A stretch of 19,932 nucleotides of DNA from Geosiphon pyriformis (lineage: Eukaryota > Glomeromycota > Glomeromycetes > Archaeosporales > Geosiphonaceae): positions 400-20,331 of the forward strand of contig JAAOMT010000220.1 of NCBI GenBank assembly GCA_016748015.1. Reading direction: 5' to 3'. Shown piece after piece: positions 8,687-18,183 of this stretch (within the stretch, counting starts at the first letter, position 1; each line of letters starts with the position of its first letter). A program made the translations under genes and the position numbers. The notes under the pieces were generated by a model, which was not told where the DNA came from, made no database searches, and saw only the letters and a list, made by a program, of their open reading frames with translations.

Positions 8687-9653
8687 TTTAATTATATTGT
8701 ATATTATAAAAAAGAAAAAAAAATGAAAATATTGATGGTTTATTGCAAATAAAACAAATCTAAAAATATTTCAAACCAAAAAATATAACAAAAAATAAAT
8801 ACACAAAAATATTAACAACTCTAATATTATATCAATACTCAACAATTTAATGAAAAATTATCTCAAAAAGAACAAAACCACATAAAACAACAATCAAAAT
8901 ATTTTATTATTTATTAAGATATATTATATCGAAAAAACAGAAAAGATCCAAATCAATTACTTAAAGTAATTATAGAACAAAAAAAGAAACAATATTGTTT
9001 AATATGCATACAGATCCAACAGTAGAATATTTTTATAAAAAAACAATCATAAAAAGAACCAAAAAAAATATTATTGGCCATAAATATATTCAAATATTAT
9101 CTAATATGTTTAAAATTGTTATGTTTATTAGAAAAAAAAAAGAACAAAATTCAGTAAATCATTAAGACCAATTAAAATAGGACAACTATTTGATTGAATT
9201 AGAATTAACTTAGTTAGACTATTAATAATAATCAGCAAAAGCAATCATTATATAGCAATAGTCATAGATTATTTTACAAAATACCTAAAAACTAAAACAA
9301 TTCAAAGAGCAGATGCAGAATCTATTACCAAATTCATACACCAAGATTTAATTTGTTAACATAGATGTCTAAAAAAATTATCATTAAATTAAAAAATCCA
9401 CTTTGTAAACAGACTATTTACAGAATTAAGTCAAAGATTTGGAATCAAAAGACCATTATTTTTATTATATTATTCATAAACCAATGGCTTATTTAAAAAA
9501 TTCAACAAAATATTGTGTAAAACAATAGCCAAAATTAGCCAAAAAAACCAGAATAAATAGAACTTATTTATATTATCAGTATTATTTGCTTATCAGACAA
9601 TGAAGCAAAATATTATACAAGCAACACTATTTGAACTTGTCTATAGTAAAACA
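8687..9653 (+). pseudogene. Ty3/gypsy integrase, N-terminal and catalytic part (broken by a LINE)
   Basis: It starts with the RNase H-integrase connection (YYKKEKKNENIDGLL). The zinc-binding region is decayed (a KYIQILSNMFKIVMF segment near 9080-9130 fits the end of the HHCC domain). The catalytic core is clear: GQLFD and INLV, where the first Asp is Asn (9207-9209); NHYIAIVIDYFTKYLKTK (9241-9295); KKLSLN, where the second Asp is Asn (9387-9389); HFVNRLFTELSQRFGIKRP; TNGLFKKFNKILCK, where the catalytic Glu is Lys (9495-9497); and LSVLFAYQTMKQNIIQATLFELVYSKT up to the LINE. All three D-D-E residues are thus lost by G-to-A. The reading continues exactly at 16415 after the target duplication. 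Confidence 0.88.
9643..9653 (+). repeat. Left target-site duplication of the LINE
   Basis: ATAGTAAAACA, identical to 16415-16425. It is part of the integrase codons (Tyr-Ser-Lys-Thr), and joining the integrase reading across one copy restores a continuous frame into Ala-Ile-Phe-Leu. The exact match shows that the LINE inserted more recently than most of the gypsy decay. Confidence 0.9.
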
Positions 9654-9708
9654 ACTTCTTTCTCTTCTTTGTTTAAAATTCCCAATAAAGAGTCAAAAGT
9701 TTTTTTAA
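9654..9708 (+). other. LINE 5' leader
   Basis: Pyrimidine-rich start (ACTTCTTTCTCTTCTTTG) immediately after the target duplication, up to a TAA at 9706-9708 that is in frame with ORF1. If the element is complete, any internal promoter would lie here or in ORF1. The leader is unusually short. Confidence 0.5.
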
Positions 9709-11594
9709 AAGAAGTTTTTTACCATTCAGTACAATAAATCAAAATCATTTTTCGATTACAAGACCACTATTGGCCCTGTTATTGCTGTTATAAAGAAGAC
9801 TTTTAAAGATACTAGTTTTGATGGTGGTTTCAAAGCTGTTGTATTGAGGAAGAAAAGGAAGAGAGATGTATTAGAAGAGAGTATTGATAATAGTGGGGTT
9901 GCTGCTGAAGCTTCTGGTGCTTGTTCATGGGGTTCTGAGACTGGTAACACTACTGAGTCTGAGAGTATTGACATTGAAAAAAAGTGCTTGGTTGAAAAAA
10001 CTAGTGTTAACTATGGTGAGAGTGGTACTTTCATGGAAGGAGATCCTGATCAAACACCAAAAAGTTTGCATGTAAAGACCAAAAAAGTGTTGAAAAAGCC
10101 ACTGGATGTGATTGATTACAATATCATCAATGCAGGTAATGATGTTTTGGATGATTTCTTTCTTCTCCCACCTCCTCTTTATATCAAACTATCCATTTAA
10201 GTGTCTGTTCACAAGTTTTTTGCTTTAGATATCAATCTTGTGGTCATTACTGGGAAGTCTTTTCAAGAGAAATTAAGTTTTGTCAGAAAATTATTTTCTG
10301 GTGTGAATGGTTTTGGGGGGGCCTTCACCTCCTCAAAATTTGGTGGAATCATATGGGCTACTTTCACTTCAGAAAAGGCAATAATGACTGCTGGAAAATT
10401 GGCAAATAATTGTAATATTGTGATAAACACCGATCTAAAGCACCCAAACAACAATCATATGAATTGGGCAATTGTGATAAAAAAAATTTCTGTGGGAACT
10501 TCCATGGAGGCTGTGCGTGCTGCCATTTCCGAGTTTGGATTGATTAAGTCAATCAAGATGTAGCTGGTGGATCTGTGGCAAAAAGCAATTATTGAATTGA
10601 AAGATCAGAATCAGGCTAATCTTTTGGCATCCAAATGGTCTATCCTTATTAGAAAGAATGCAGTATGCATGGCTAGGGCCAATATTGACAAACAGACGTG
10701 GGATTTTAGGGATGAATTCAAGGCACTGCTCTACACTCTTTTTGTGAAAACAAATGCTTATGATCTTTGGGATTTCATTGATTTGGTTGGTGGAAAAACA
10801 TGTGTCATTGATCATAATCCTGTTAGCTACACCCGTGCCTGCTGTGCCACTGTTTGCTTTGGGTCTGAATCTGATCTGGTTAGTGCAATGGTTGCAACTC
10901 CAGTTATAAAAAAAATTGGTCTTCGCTGGTTTCGCTTCTCTTTGGTGCTGTGCTCGGTCTGCAGAATTCCTGGTCATACATCTTTCAATTGTGTTTTGGT
11001 TAAGGTTGGTTCAACTCTGAAGGGCAGAAAGACTCCTTTTTCTGCTCAGAATTAGGTCAGATTGGTGACTATCTATGCAAGGAAATCCACACCCATTTCT
11101 TGTCCATTGGCCTTTAGTGATAAGACTTGGGTGTTAGTGGTTGGTGCTTCTCCTGTACATAATCCTCATGGTGCTGGTTCACTTCTCGGTTTTGACAAAG
11201 TTGGAAAACCTTTTCTTTCTGTTGCGAAGAATTTGGATATGCATTTGACAAAGATTGAAAGCAGTCTCATCAGCCTTGTGGGACAAATTAATAAGTTGGC
11301 TAAGAGATTAGATTCACTTGTGCTGGCAGTTCTCCAGCCTAGCCCTGGATGTCAGTTGCCAGTGACCTCCCATCATAAAATCAAGGGAAGGATATAGTGA
11401 TGGGAGTGGGTTTGAGTGAGACCACCAGTGATAGGACTGCTACTGCTTCAATAAGGAACTCATCTGCATCCTCCCATGTTGCCAAGTTAGAAAATATGTT
11501 GAAAGGCTTTGCTGCTTCAGTGCTGAGTTTGTCTGCTCATTTTAATAGTTTGGTTTTGGCTGGTAGTGTGCTTCCACAACCTTCATCCCAATGA
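9709..11594 (+). pseudogene. LINE ORF1: RRM-like region and CCHC zinc knuckle (broken)
   Basis: One reading frame with isolated stops at 10198, 10561 and 11053 (where Gln codons are expected), then a one-base loss near 11367 in a C run that moves the last part (to the TGA at 11592-11594) into another frame. Parts in order: a basic patch LRKKRKRD (9841-9864); an acidic/Ser-Thr-rich region; an RRM-like alpha/beta segment (about 10460-10660) with VRAAISEFGLIKSIKM then LWQKAIIELKDQNQANLLA; and a perfect C-x2-C-x4-H-x4-C knuckle, CSVCRIPGHTSFNC (10951-10992). Two helical repeats near 11240 and 11490 may form coiled coils (IESSLISLVGQINKLAKRLDSLVLA, and LKGFAASVLSLSAHFNSLVLA). ORF1 proteins bind the LINE RNA. 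No in-frame ATG is visible at the 5' end; ATT at 9724 may be a decayed start. Confidence 0.8.
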
Positions 11595-11611
11595 ATGGTC
11601 TTATTTAAAAA

Positions 11612-12290
11612 ATTGCTACTTGTAACATTAGGGGCATGAACAATCCTGCAAAATAGGATAATATTGTTCGTCGGCATAAAGAGATAAACAATTTGATTAC
11701 AATTGTTACTGAAACTAAACTGAAAGGTAAGATCTGACTGTGAATCATAAACAAGTTTGGCAGTATCTGAGTTTTCACTTTGGGTATAGATGCTGGTCAC
11801 TTGGGTTCTGGTGTCGCAATTATTATGAACAATTCTTTGGCTTGGCACATGTGTAAGGTTTTGGAAGTTCCTGGCCAGTTTCTCTCTATTAAGTTACTTT
11901 TCAAAAATAAACTTTTTGTATCAATTTTGGGACTGTATGCTGGGGCATCTTTGGCAGTACATTTTTCTCAGGCAAATGATATTAATTCTATGATTGCAAA
12001 AGCTGTGAATGAATTCTCTTTTACTATTTTAGGTGAAAATTTCAATGAAGATGGTTCTCACAAGTGTGCCAGCTTTAAAAAATGTTTCAATCTTGGTTTG
12101 GTTAATTCCTTGGGTGAGAGTGCATCTGGAAAGAAAGCAACATAAAACAATTCTCAAGGTGTCTCTAAGACTATTGACTATGTGTTTGTATTCTCAAGTC
12201 TGGTTAATGCGATATTGAATTATGAAGTGATTGATGTTGGTAATTATTTTGATACTGATTATAGGGCTGTTTTTGTTTCCGTGGATGTTG
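11612..12290 (+). other. AP-endonuclease domain of LINE ORF2 (decayed)
   Basis: Order of motifs: ATCNIRGM with the Asn (codon 11624-11626); VTETKL with the Glu (11711-11713); GSGVAIIMNN; ILGLYAGA with the Tyr; ILGENFNED, where the family has GDFN and the Asp is now Asn (12032-12046); TIDYVFV; and DTDYRAVFV, where the catalytic SDH His is Tyr (codon 12260-12262). It is the exonuclease-endonuclease-phosphatase fold that nicks target DNA for target-primed reverse transcription. Both changed residues are transitions (GAT to AAT, CAT to TAT). Confidence 0.85.
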
Positions 12291-13024
12291 GTAGTTTTTT
12301 GAACACACACTTGTTCTTACTGCACAAACAAGCAAATAAGGATTATTGGAAGTACAATTACACAAGTGCTGATGATGCTAAATGGATTGGGTTTAGGAAA
12401 AAAACAGTGGTGAATGCTATTATGTTTAGTGATAAATTCTCTGTTGTTGTGGAAAGTTCGGATTTGGATGCTATATAGTATGTTCTTCACCAGATGATGT
12501 GTTTGTCAGCCGAGTCTGTCTTTAAGAAGATATGGTTCAAGAGCTATAATGAAGTCTTCAATAAGGTGTCTTCCAGGTTTCACAAATTAGAACTTTTGGT
12601 GTCAAAGATTGTTAAGGCCTCTCATCTGGTTGCTCATGAAAAATTTGTGTCTTTGCTTGATGTATGGAGTGGTTTTGACTCTGCCAATGCCTCTGTTGTA
12701 AAGTCTCTGTTTCTTTTGGGTTCTCATTTTGATACCATCCATTCAATCTTGCCTAAAATTAGGAAATCATATTGTTCTTCTAAACTCTCAGAATCAAGCT
12801 GTGCTTGAGAGTTCCAGATCAGATTGGCAATTGACAAGAGAATAGAAAGCTTTAAGTTAGACAAGAGCCGTACTATTAGGAGTGTTTTGGAGCATTCTTT
12901 TTGCAAAGTTGTTTTGGATCATTTAGTGGTAGATGATGAACTGATTTTGGAACCAGCTCTAGTGAAGTCTAAGATAAATGAGATCATGGAGGGCTGGACT
13001 AGAAAGTGCAAGATGGTTTTTGAC

Positions 13025-13068
13025 ATTCTTGATGACTGGTTTCGACGTTCTTGATGACTGGTTTCGAC
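13025..13068 (+). repeat. 22-bp tandem duplication that shifts the ORF2 frame
   Basis: TTCTTGATGACTGGTTTCGAC is present at 13026-13046 and again at 13048-13068, a period of 22 (first base A or G). As 22 is not a multiple of three, it moves ORF2 from one frame to the next, and the protein reading ILDDWFR is repeated in the new frame. The copies are identical over 21 bases, so it is a late lesion. Confidence 0.95.
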
Positions 13069-13164
13069 AGTATCAATCTTTGAATTATGTATATAATGAT
13101 GCTTTTTCTGGTGTGATGGGCTTGATTGATTATGATGAATTGATTAGAGTTGTTTCTGACTAGC

Positions 13165-14130
13165 CTCTTGGATATTTTAAATGAATTATAGAAACATTGT
13201 GACATTTCAGTTCTCAGTATGTTTTTGGTGCTTTTAAATTTTTGCTTGTTTGTTAAATCTGTATCTAGCCTTTGGAAAGAGGCTTGGGTCTTGATGATTC
13301 CCAAGCCTTATAAGTGGAAAGGTGTTTTGATGAACACTCATTCTATTGTCTTGATCGAAATGGCTCACAAAATTCTTTTCAAGATTTTTTCAGATAGAAT
13401 TTCACTGGCTTGCAGTACTCATAATGTTCTACACAGTAACAACTTTTCAGTTTTAAGGAGTACAACAACTCAGTCTCCTATTTTTGTGATTGGTTTGGTA
13501 ATTAAGGATGCTTTGAAAAAGAACTGAAAACTCTGGCTTGTTCTGCAGGACATGTGAAAAGCATATGATTTGGTTGGCTGGAAGCATCTTGAGAAATGCC
13601 TTTTGAGGATCAAAATGTGTGGTAAATTTGTTTGTTTTTTTGGTAGTATTCACAAAAACCAGACCAACTGAGTTATGACAGATTTTGGTTTGACCAATGG
13701 TTATTGGGTGCACAATAGACTGAACCAAGGTGAAGTTTTTTCTCCTCTTCTGTGGTGCATATTTTATGATCCTCTTCTGTGTGAAGTCAAGCACCAAGAG
13801 AGTATGTGCGAATACAGGCTCATTTCTCATTTTGTTTCTGGAAGTGATCACACTGAGTTTTAGGCTGGGCTTTTCTCTTTTTTTGCTGCTGGTGCTTTTG
13901 TAGATAATACCATTTGAGTAGATAGCAGCCAGGCTGTTACACAACATATTCTCAATGTTGCTAGTGAATTTTTCAGGTTAAATAACATTTTAATCAATAA
14001 TGATAAGACTGTAGCCATCCCTATCAACTGTTGGGTTGCTACACTCTTTTTGACTATCAGTGGCTTGCCTATTTCCATTGCCAAAAAAAGAGAACCTCAT
14101 CACTATTTGGGTATTTTTTTGTTTTCTGAG
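13165..14130 (+). other. Reverse transcriptase domain of LINE ORF2 (decayed)
   Basis: Motifs in order: ILNEL-stop-KHCD; LWKEAWVLMIPKPYKWKG; NTHSIVLIEMAHKIL (family NTRPIxLxExxxKI); FSVLRSTTTQSPIF; the LQDM-stop-KAYD block with the first catalytic Asp kept (13549-13551); LNQGEVFSPLLWCIFYDPLL (family GLxQGExxSPLLWxIFYDPLL); GAFVDNTI, where the catalytic F-V-D-D is now D-N (13903-13908); FFRLNNILINNDKTVAI (read with transitions); and HHYLGIFLFSEG (about 14096-14130). The thumb follows. The motif ahead of ILNEL seems shortened, possibly a small deletion near 13164. Confidence 0.88.
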
Positions 14131-14949
14131 GGTTTTTCAAAGTCTAACTTGGCTAAAACTCAGTCAGATGTATGGTTTTTTGTGAATCTGGTTTTAAAGA
14201 AGGCAATATCAGACAAACAATACGTGTATTTGGTATCTGCGGTTCTTTTTCCTATTATTAGCTATAGAATTCAGTTCAGTTTCGTTCCTCTTTGTGTCTG
14301 TAATAAATGGGATGCTCTTATACACAAGGTTTTAAAGTCAAAGTCTGGGCTACCACACGACTTCCCCAATGATGTATTTTATCATCCTTCTTTGTACAAT
14401 TTAAAAACTTTTGAACAGATTCAAGCTGAAGACAAATCGGCTTCCATTGTCACTTTTGTGAATTCCATTGGTGTTTTGAGTCGCTTATTTTCTTATAAGT
14501 CTCATGATCTTCAGGTTCTTAGCTGGTGGCCTCATCATTTTTTGCTGTTTCTAGTTTGTGTTGGTGTCAGCCCCTCAAATAATTTTTTGGCAGGTGTGGT
14601 TTGCATTTTTTTTGGGTGTGATTTATCTTTGAATGGCTTTCTGGTGTGCACATTTTACCATCAGAGTGGTACTTCTATGTCTTTTGTTCTTGGTGAACTC
14701 TTTTTTTTCAAGTATGTCTCTTCACTCAGACATTATGGAATTGCTTTTGTGGAACAGCTTCACGACCATAATGGTAATGTTTTCAGTTGGAGTACCTTCA
14801 AGTGTTGGAAGAGGCTGGACCTTCATGGTCTAGTTTTCTTCTGGTTTGATCTCTCCATTTGCTTTTTTGGTGATGTTGTTCTCCCTTCTGTCAGTTCTTT
14901 GGTCTCAGATAGTTGAGCTGATTCTGATGTTCATCAATCTCATGGTTTT

Positions 14950-15405
14950 AGTATGGTTTGTAACACTCTGTTGACAGTTGATGCTGCTTGTCTTTCTGTA
15001 TATATGGATAGGTCTCTGTATAGTCTGGGCACTGTTGACATAAAAGCAGTTGCTGTCATTTTTTTTGAGGACATTGACATGGGTTTGGATGTAGGGGTGT
15101 CTGGTCTAGTTTCTTTTACTTTGACAGAGTTACAAGCCATCACTTTGGCTCTTGAGTGTGTTCTTTCTTCTTATTCAATTGACTTGTTTTTTGACAGCCA
15201 AGCAGCTTTGAATACATGCATGTCAGAGTCTTTGCTGGTCCATCCAGAGTTTAGGAACTATTGCTGGATTGAGCGTCATCATATTGTTAATGTTATTTGT
15301 CGAAAAATTTGGATGTAAATTGGATTAAGGTTAAGAGTCATTCGGGTAACTTAGACAATGAGCATGCTAATGCACTTGCCAAGGATACAGCTGTCTTTGC
15401 CTGAC
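14950..15405 (+). other. RNase H domain of LINE ORF2 (decayed)
   Basis: VYMDRSLYSLGT holds the first acidic residue (Asp codon 15007-15009; family TDGSxxG); LTELQAITLALE the Glu; FFDSQAAL the next Asp. After a frame change near 15303 come VNWIKVKSHSGNLDNEHANALAKD, with the catalytic His kept and the final Asp as Asn. RNase H removes RNA from the hybrid during integration. The order RT, RNase H is as in I, Tad and some plant/fungal L1-type LINEs. Confidence 0.85.
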
Positions 15406-15662
15406 ATCTGCCTCACTTGGTTAGTGAATGCTTTCTGAGTGCTGATAGTATTGCAGTTTTTGGAAATTCTAGACACTTTGTACATGATGTTTTCTGTTCT
15501 GTTTATCATGCTCAATAGGAAGTTGGATTTAGATCTCGGGTCATGGTGGATAGTTTGCATGCTGATATTGATTGGTTTAAGTCCTCTCTGGTATGGCACC
15601 CCAATTCTCATTTGGCTGTTGGTTTTACTAATATGCATACAGCTGGTTCTTGAACGTACTTT

Positions 15663-16280
15663 ATGAAAGCCCTCCATCATTGGCTCCCAGTTGCTGTGCG
15701 TAAGCGTTTGTATAATAGAAGTTACTCCAGTATGATGTGTTTATACTGTGGTGATGTTGAGATCTTAGACCATGTCTTTTCTTGTCCTCATAACTCCACT
15801 GTTCATGCTCATTTGTTGAACTCTCATGCTTTGGCTTGGGAGGCTTTTTCTGGTTTGTTTCACTCTTCTTCATGTGTTTCACAGTTGTTAGCTTCTTGTG
15901 TCTCTGAGGTAGAAATTGGTATTGCTTTGTATAAGGGCTTTGTTTTTTGTAACTAGTATTGTGAGTCTGTTTCGGTTTTTAATGATTCTAAGATTGGGGC
16001 TAAAAAAATTGTGAATTTTGTGCGTAACTTTTGTCTTGCATTTTGGGAGAATGTTTGGTTGGTTCGTGTCAAACATTGGGCTTTTATGGAAAAGCATGGT
16101 TTGATCCTTCATTATGGTTTTATTCTTATGCCAATTTCTGGTTTGTCTATGAGATTCTCAGCTGATATAATTAGGTTGCTAGGTGTGGCTGAAGCTTTTG
16201 GGGTTAGTTTTGGGTTTTATAAGTTTTGTTCGTTTTTTTCAGGTGTTGAGGATTTGGTCTCTGTGCATATAGGTGTGTAG
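15663..16280 (+). other. C-terminal extension of LINE ORF2 with Cys/His finger
   Basis: MKALHHWLPVAVRKRLYNR leads into CLYCGDVEILDHVFSC, a C-x2-C-x7-H-x3-C pattern (Cys/His codons at 15738, 15747, 15771, 15783), the type of finger seen at the C-terminus of many LINE ORF2 proteins. Another 160 codons follow to the TAG at 16278, ending SGVEDLVSVHIGV. They include a stop at 15954 where Trp is expected. I recognise no domain in this last part. Confidence 0.75.
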
Positions 16281-16391
16281 TGTTGTCCTAACTGGCCCAA
16301 GTGGCTGGTCACATGTAGAAAGTATATGATTGACTCCTAGTTTAAATTATTTAAATGATGTATAGTATTAGGTCGCATTTGGACCTCACTT
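16281..16391 (+). other. LINE 3' UTR with a terminal stem-loop
   Basis: Noncoding, G+C richer than the host. It contains AGGTC-GCATTTG-GACCT (16370-16386), a 5-bp perfect stem with a 7-base loop just ahead of the tail. Such 3' stem-loops are how many LINE RTs recognise their own RNA. Function here is an inference. Confidence 0.6.
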
Positions 16392-16414
16392 GTTAAAATA
16401 AAAAAAATAAAAAA
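16392..16414 (+). repeat. A-rich tail of the LINE
   Basis: Reads as short T(A)n blocks: TTAAAA, TAAAAAAAA, TAAAAAAA. It is followed directly by the right target duplication. The T-spaced blocks could be mutated poly(A) or a TAAA-type tail made by RT slippage. Confidence 0.8.
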
Positions 16415-16425
16415 ATAGTAAAACA
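16415..16425 (+). repeat. Right target-site duplication of the LINE
   Basis: ATAGTAAAACA, identical to 9643-9653. The following codons (GCA ATA TTT TTA) continue the integrase reading. Confidence 0.9.
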
Positions 16426-16960
16426 GCAATATTTTTAATCAAAATAGAGATTAATATATATTCAGTTAAACCAATAACAAAAGTCAACTTCTAAGAAACT
16501 TTACTGAAAAGAACATATGAGTTAATAGAAACTTTAAAAAACAAAAGGCAAAAAGCAGCTGATAATATACAAAAGCCATAAGCAAAACAAAAATAATAAT
16601 ATAATAACTAGTTATTAGATAATCTAATCAAATTTAAGATTGGAAACAAAGTACTCTTATATTATATTAAAGTAAAAAAACAATGGAGTAGAAAATTTAA
16701 CCCCAAATAAAACAGATTAATTTACATTGAAAAAATTTTAGGAAACAGAACTTATAAATTAAGATGAAACAACAAAATCTTAACTAAAACAATACATAGT
16801 AATTAACTAAAACTATATCACAATATAGTATCATTATCTATTAATAATATTTCACAATTAGAAATACAACAAATATTATTTAAACCAGATGAGATTTTAT
16901 GAAATCTGAAATCAATTATAGTTATCAAAACAAACATGTCAAATTAATTGATTAAAATAG
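16426..16960 (+). pseudogene. Ty3/gypsy integrase, C-terminal part (broken)
   Basis: Continuation of the integrase after the LINE: AIFLIKIEINIYSVKP, then ETLKNKRQKAADNIQKP, then KFKIGNKVLLYYIKVKKQWSRKFNPK (about 16630-16710) and YIEKILGNRTYKLR. This is the C-terminal DNA-binding module (KFKxGDxVLL ... KWxGPYxI) of gypsy integrases. The GPY/F-like motif has become NRLIYI. I see no chromodomain after it. The coding signal fades by about 16960. Confidence 0.85.
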
Positions 16961-17581
16961 TATATAAAAAAACAATACATGTGAAAAAAGCAATAGTAAA
17001 AAGATAAAAATTCCAAATTATATCCACACAATAACACAACAATTGTTTCAAGCTATAAATTAACAACAGTTAAACATAAAAATTATTATTAACCACCAAA
17101 CAATTTGCTATCAAAACACTAAAAAAAAGAAAAAAACAAAAACTATTTCATATTAATAATTACAAAACTAAACAAAACACTAGTCAAATAAAATTATAAA
17201 AAAAGTAAAGAACATTTTTAAAAAATACCAATAATTGTTTTAACAGAAAAATTAACTAAAAAAAACTGAAAGCTATAAATAAAACAACTTTCAGTATATA
17301 TTTTTATTATTAATTAGGACAAAAACTGAATATTCAGAAATTTTATTAAAAAGAAAACAAATTCTATACTATACATCAAAACAATTTACTAACTATATAT
17401 TATATTTCAAAACTATTTAAAAATACTACCATATCAAAAAATAAAAACAATAATCATTAACTAATGAGAAAAAATAAACAACTCTTAATGTAAAAAAATA
17501 AGAAACAAAATTAAACAAACAGTATTAGAAAAAAAAGTAAAAGACTTAATTTGAAATAAAATTTTGATAGAGTTCAATATT
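16961..17581 (+). other. Noncoding 3' part of the gypsy element
   Basis: About 620 bases, extremely A-rich on this strand and full of stops in all frames. I see nothing in it that resembles an envelope gene or other ORF. It leads to the polypurine tract. Confidence 0.5.
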
Positions 17582-17592
17582 AAAAAAGAAGA
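17582..17592 (+). promoter_or_regulatory. Polypurine tract (plus-strand primer site)
   Basis: AAAAAAGAAGA, an 11-base purine run three bases before the 3' LTR, the expected place of the plus-strand primer. It is not unusual in A-rich DNA, but its position fits. Confidence 0.6.
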
Positions 17593-17688
17593 TAATATTA
17601 TTCATAGAAAAGAGTACAAAAAAAAAGTAAGAAAAACAAATAGAAAAATAAACCAATAAGAAAATAATACTTAGTGAGTAAGTACAAT

Positions 17689-17848
17689 ATTAGAAAATTA
17701 TAACATATTGCTTAGCAATATGCATATTATTAGTAAATTATGGCATATTGCTTAGCAATAAGTGTATTATTAGTAAATTATAACATACTACTTAGCAATG
17801 AGCATATTGTTAGAAAATTATGACATATTATTTAGCAATATATACATT
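17689..17848 (+). repeat. 40-bp tandem repeats in the 3' LTR (4 copies)
   Basis: Units start at 17689, 17729, 17769 and 17809, each with a TTAGCAAT core; the first two retain the full ATTGCTTAGCAAT palindrome. A decayed fifth unit follows to about 17888. One unit more than in the 5' LTR. Confidence 0.9.
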
Positions 17849-17888
17849 GTTAGAAAAATTAAAATACACTGTTCAAAAAATATGTAAT

Positions 17889-17898
17889 CTTATATAAC
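17889..17898 (+). promoter_or_regulatory. TATA-like site in the 3' LTR
   Basis: CTTATATAAC, identical to 1114-1123 and in the same place after the 40-bp repeats. Weak on its own. Confidence 0.3.
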
Positions 17899-18183
17899 AA
17901 GAATTATGTATATATAGTGAAAATATTAGAAGCAAAAAAGAGGCAGAATTTATTAAAATTCTAAATCTCCAATATCTTTTCTTCAAAAAATAGTTTTTTA
18001 TAACTTAAAATAAAATTACATTAATATCAATAAAATATCTACTTATTATTCAAATCTATATTATTATCATTTGATTAAAAATATTAATTAATTCCATTTT
18101 ATCAACACTTTATGTTAATAGTATCTAACACTTAACTACATTGGACCAATTGTTCTTGATCATAGCTATTGACAAAATACTAA

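Larger units (their letters stand above)
11591..16280 (+). pseudogene. LINE ORF2 polyprotein: endonuclease, RT, RNase H, Cys/His finger (broken)
   Basis: Starts at ATG 11591, overlapping the ORF1 stop as ATGA, and ends at TAG 16278-16280; about 1,560 codons. The frame changes at a 22-bp tandem duplication (13025-13068), near 13164-13177 and near 15303. Many single stops come from CGA to TGA (13525, 13555, 13672), TGG to TAG/TGA and CAA/CAG to TAA/TAG. The product would nick target DNA and prime reverse transcription from the nick. Apart from these lesions it reads almost end to end, so the element decayed after a single insertion. A frame-1 part covers RT to RNase H (about 13165-15300). The frame-3 part after 15303 covers the end of RNase H, the finger and the C-terminal tail. 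Confidence 0.9.
9654..16414 (+). mobile_element. Non-LTR retrotransposon (LINE), apparently full length, ~6.76 kb
   Basis: Bounded by a perfect 11-bp target duplication and ending in an A-rich tail, it carries ORF1 (RRM-like region, CCHC knuckle) and ORF2 (AP endonuclease, RT, RNase H, C-terminal Cys/His finger). The base composition steps up sharply from its AT-rich host at 9654 and drops back at about 16390. AP endonuclease plus RNase H puts it among the later-branching LINE groups (I, Tad, R1 or RNase-H-bearing L1 types). I cannot assign the clade without a tree. The protein sequence most resembles LINEs I remember from Rhizophagus and Gigaspora. Stops and four frame changes show that this copy is dead. 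Confidence 0.93.

Noticed and set aside
10549-10977. Long minus-strand ORFs within the LINE (also 13453-13947, 15351-15680)
   Set aside because: They mirror the strong plus-strand coding frames of ORF1 and ORF2 and show no protein features of their own.
16961-17581. Envelope gene in the 3' part of the gypsy element
   Set aside because: No open frame, signal peptide or membrane segment can be read; stops occur in all frames.
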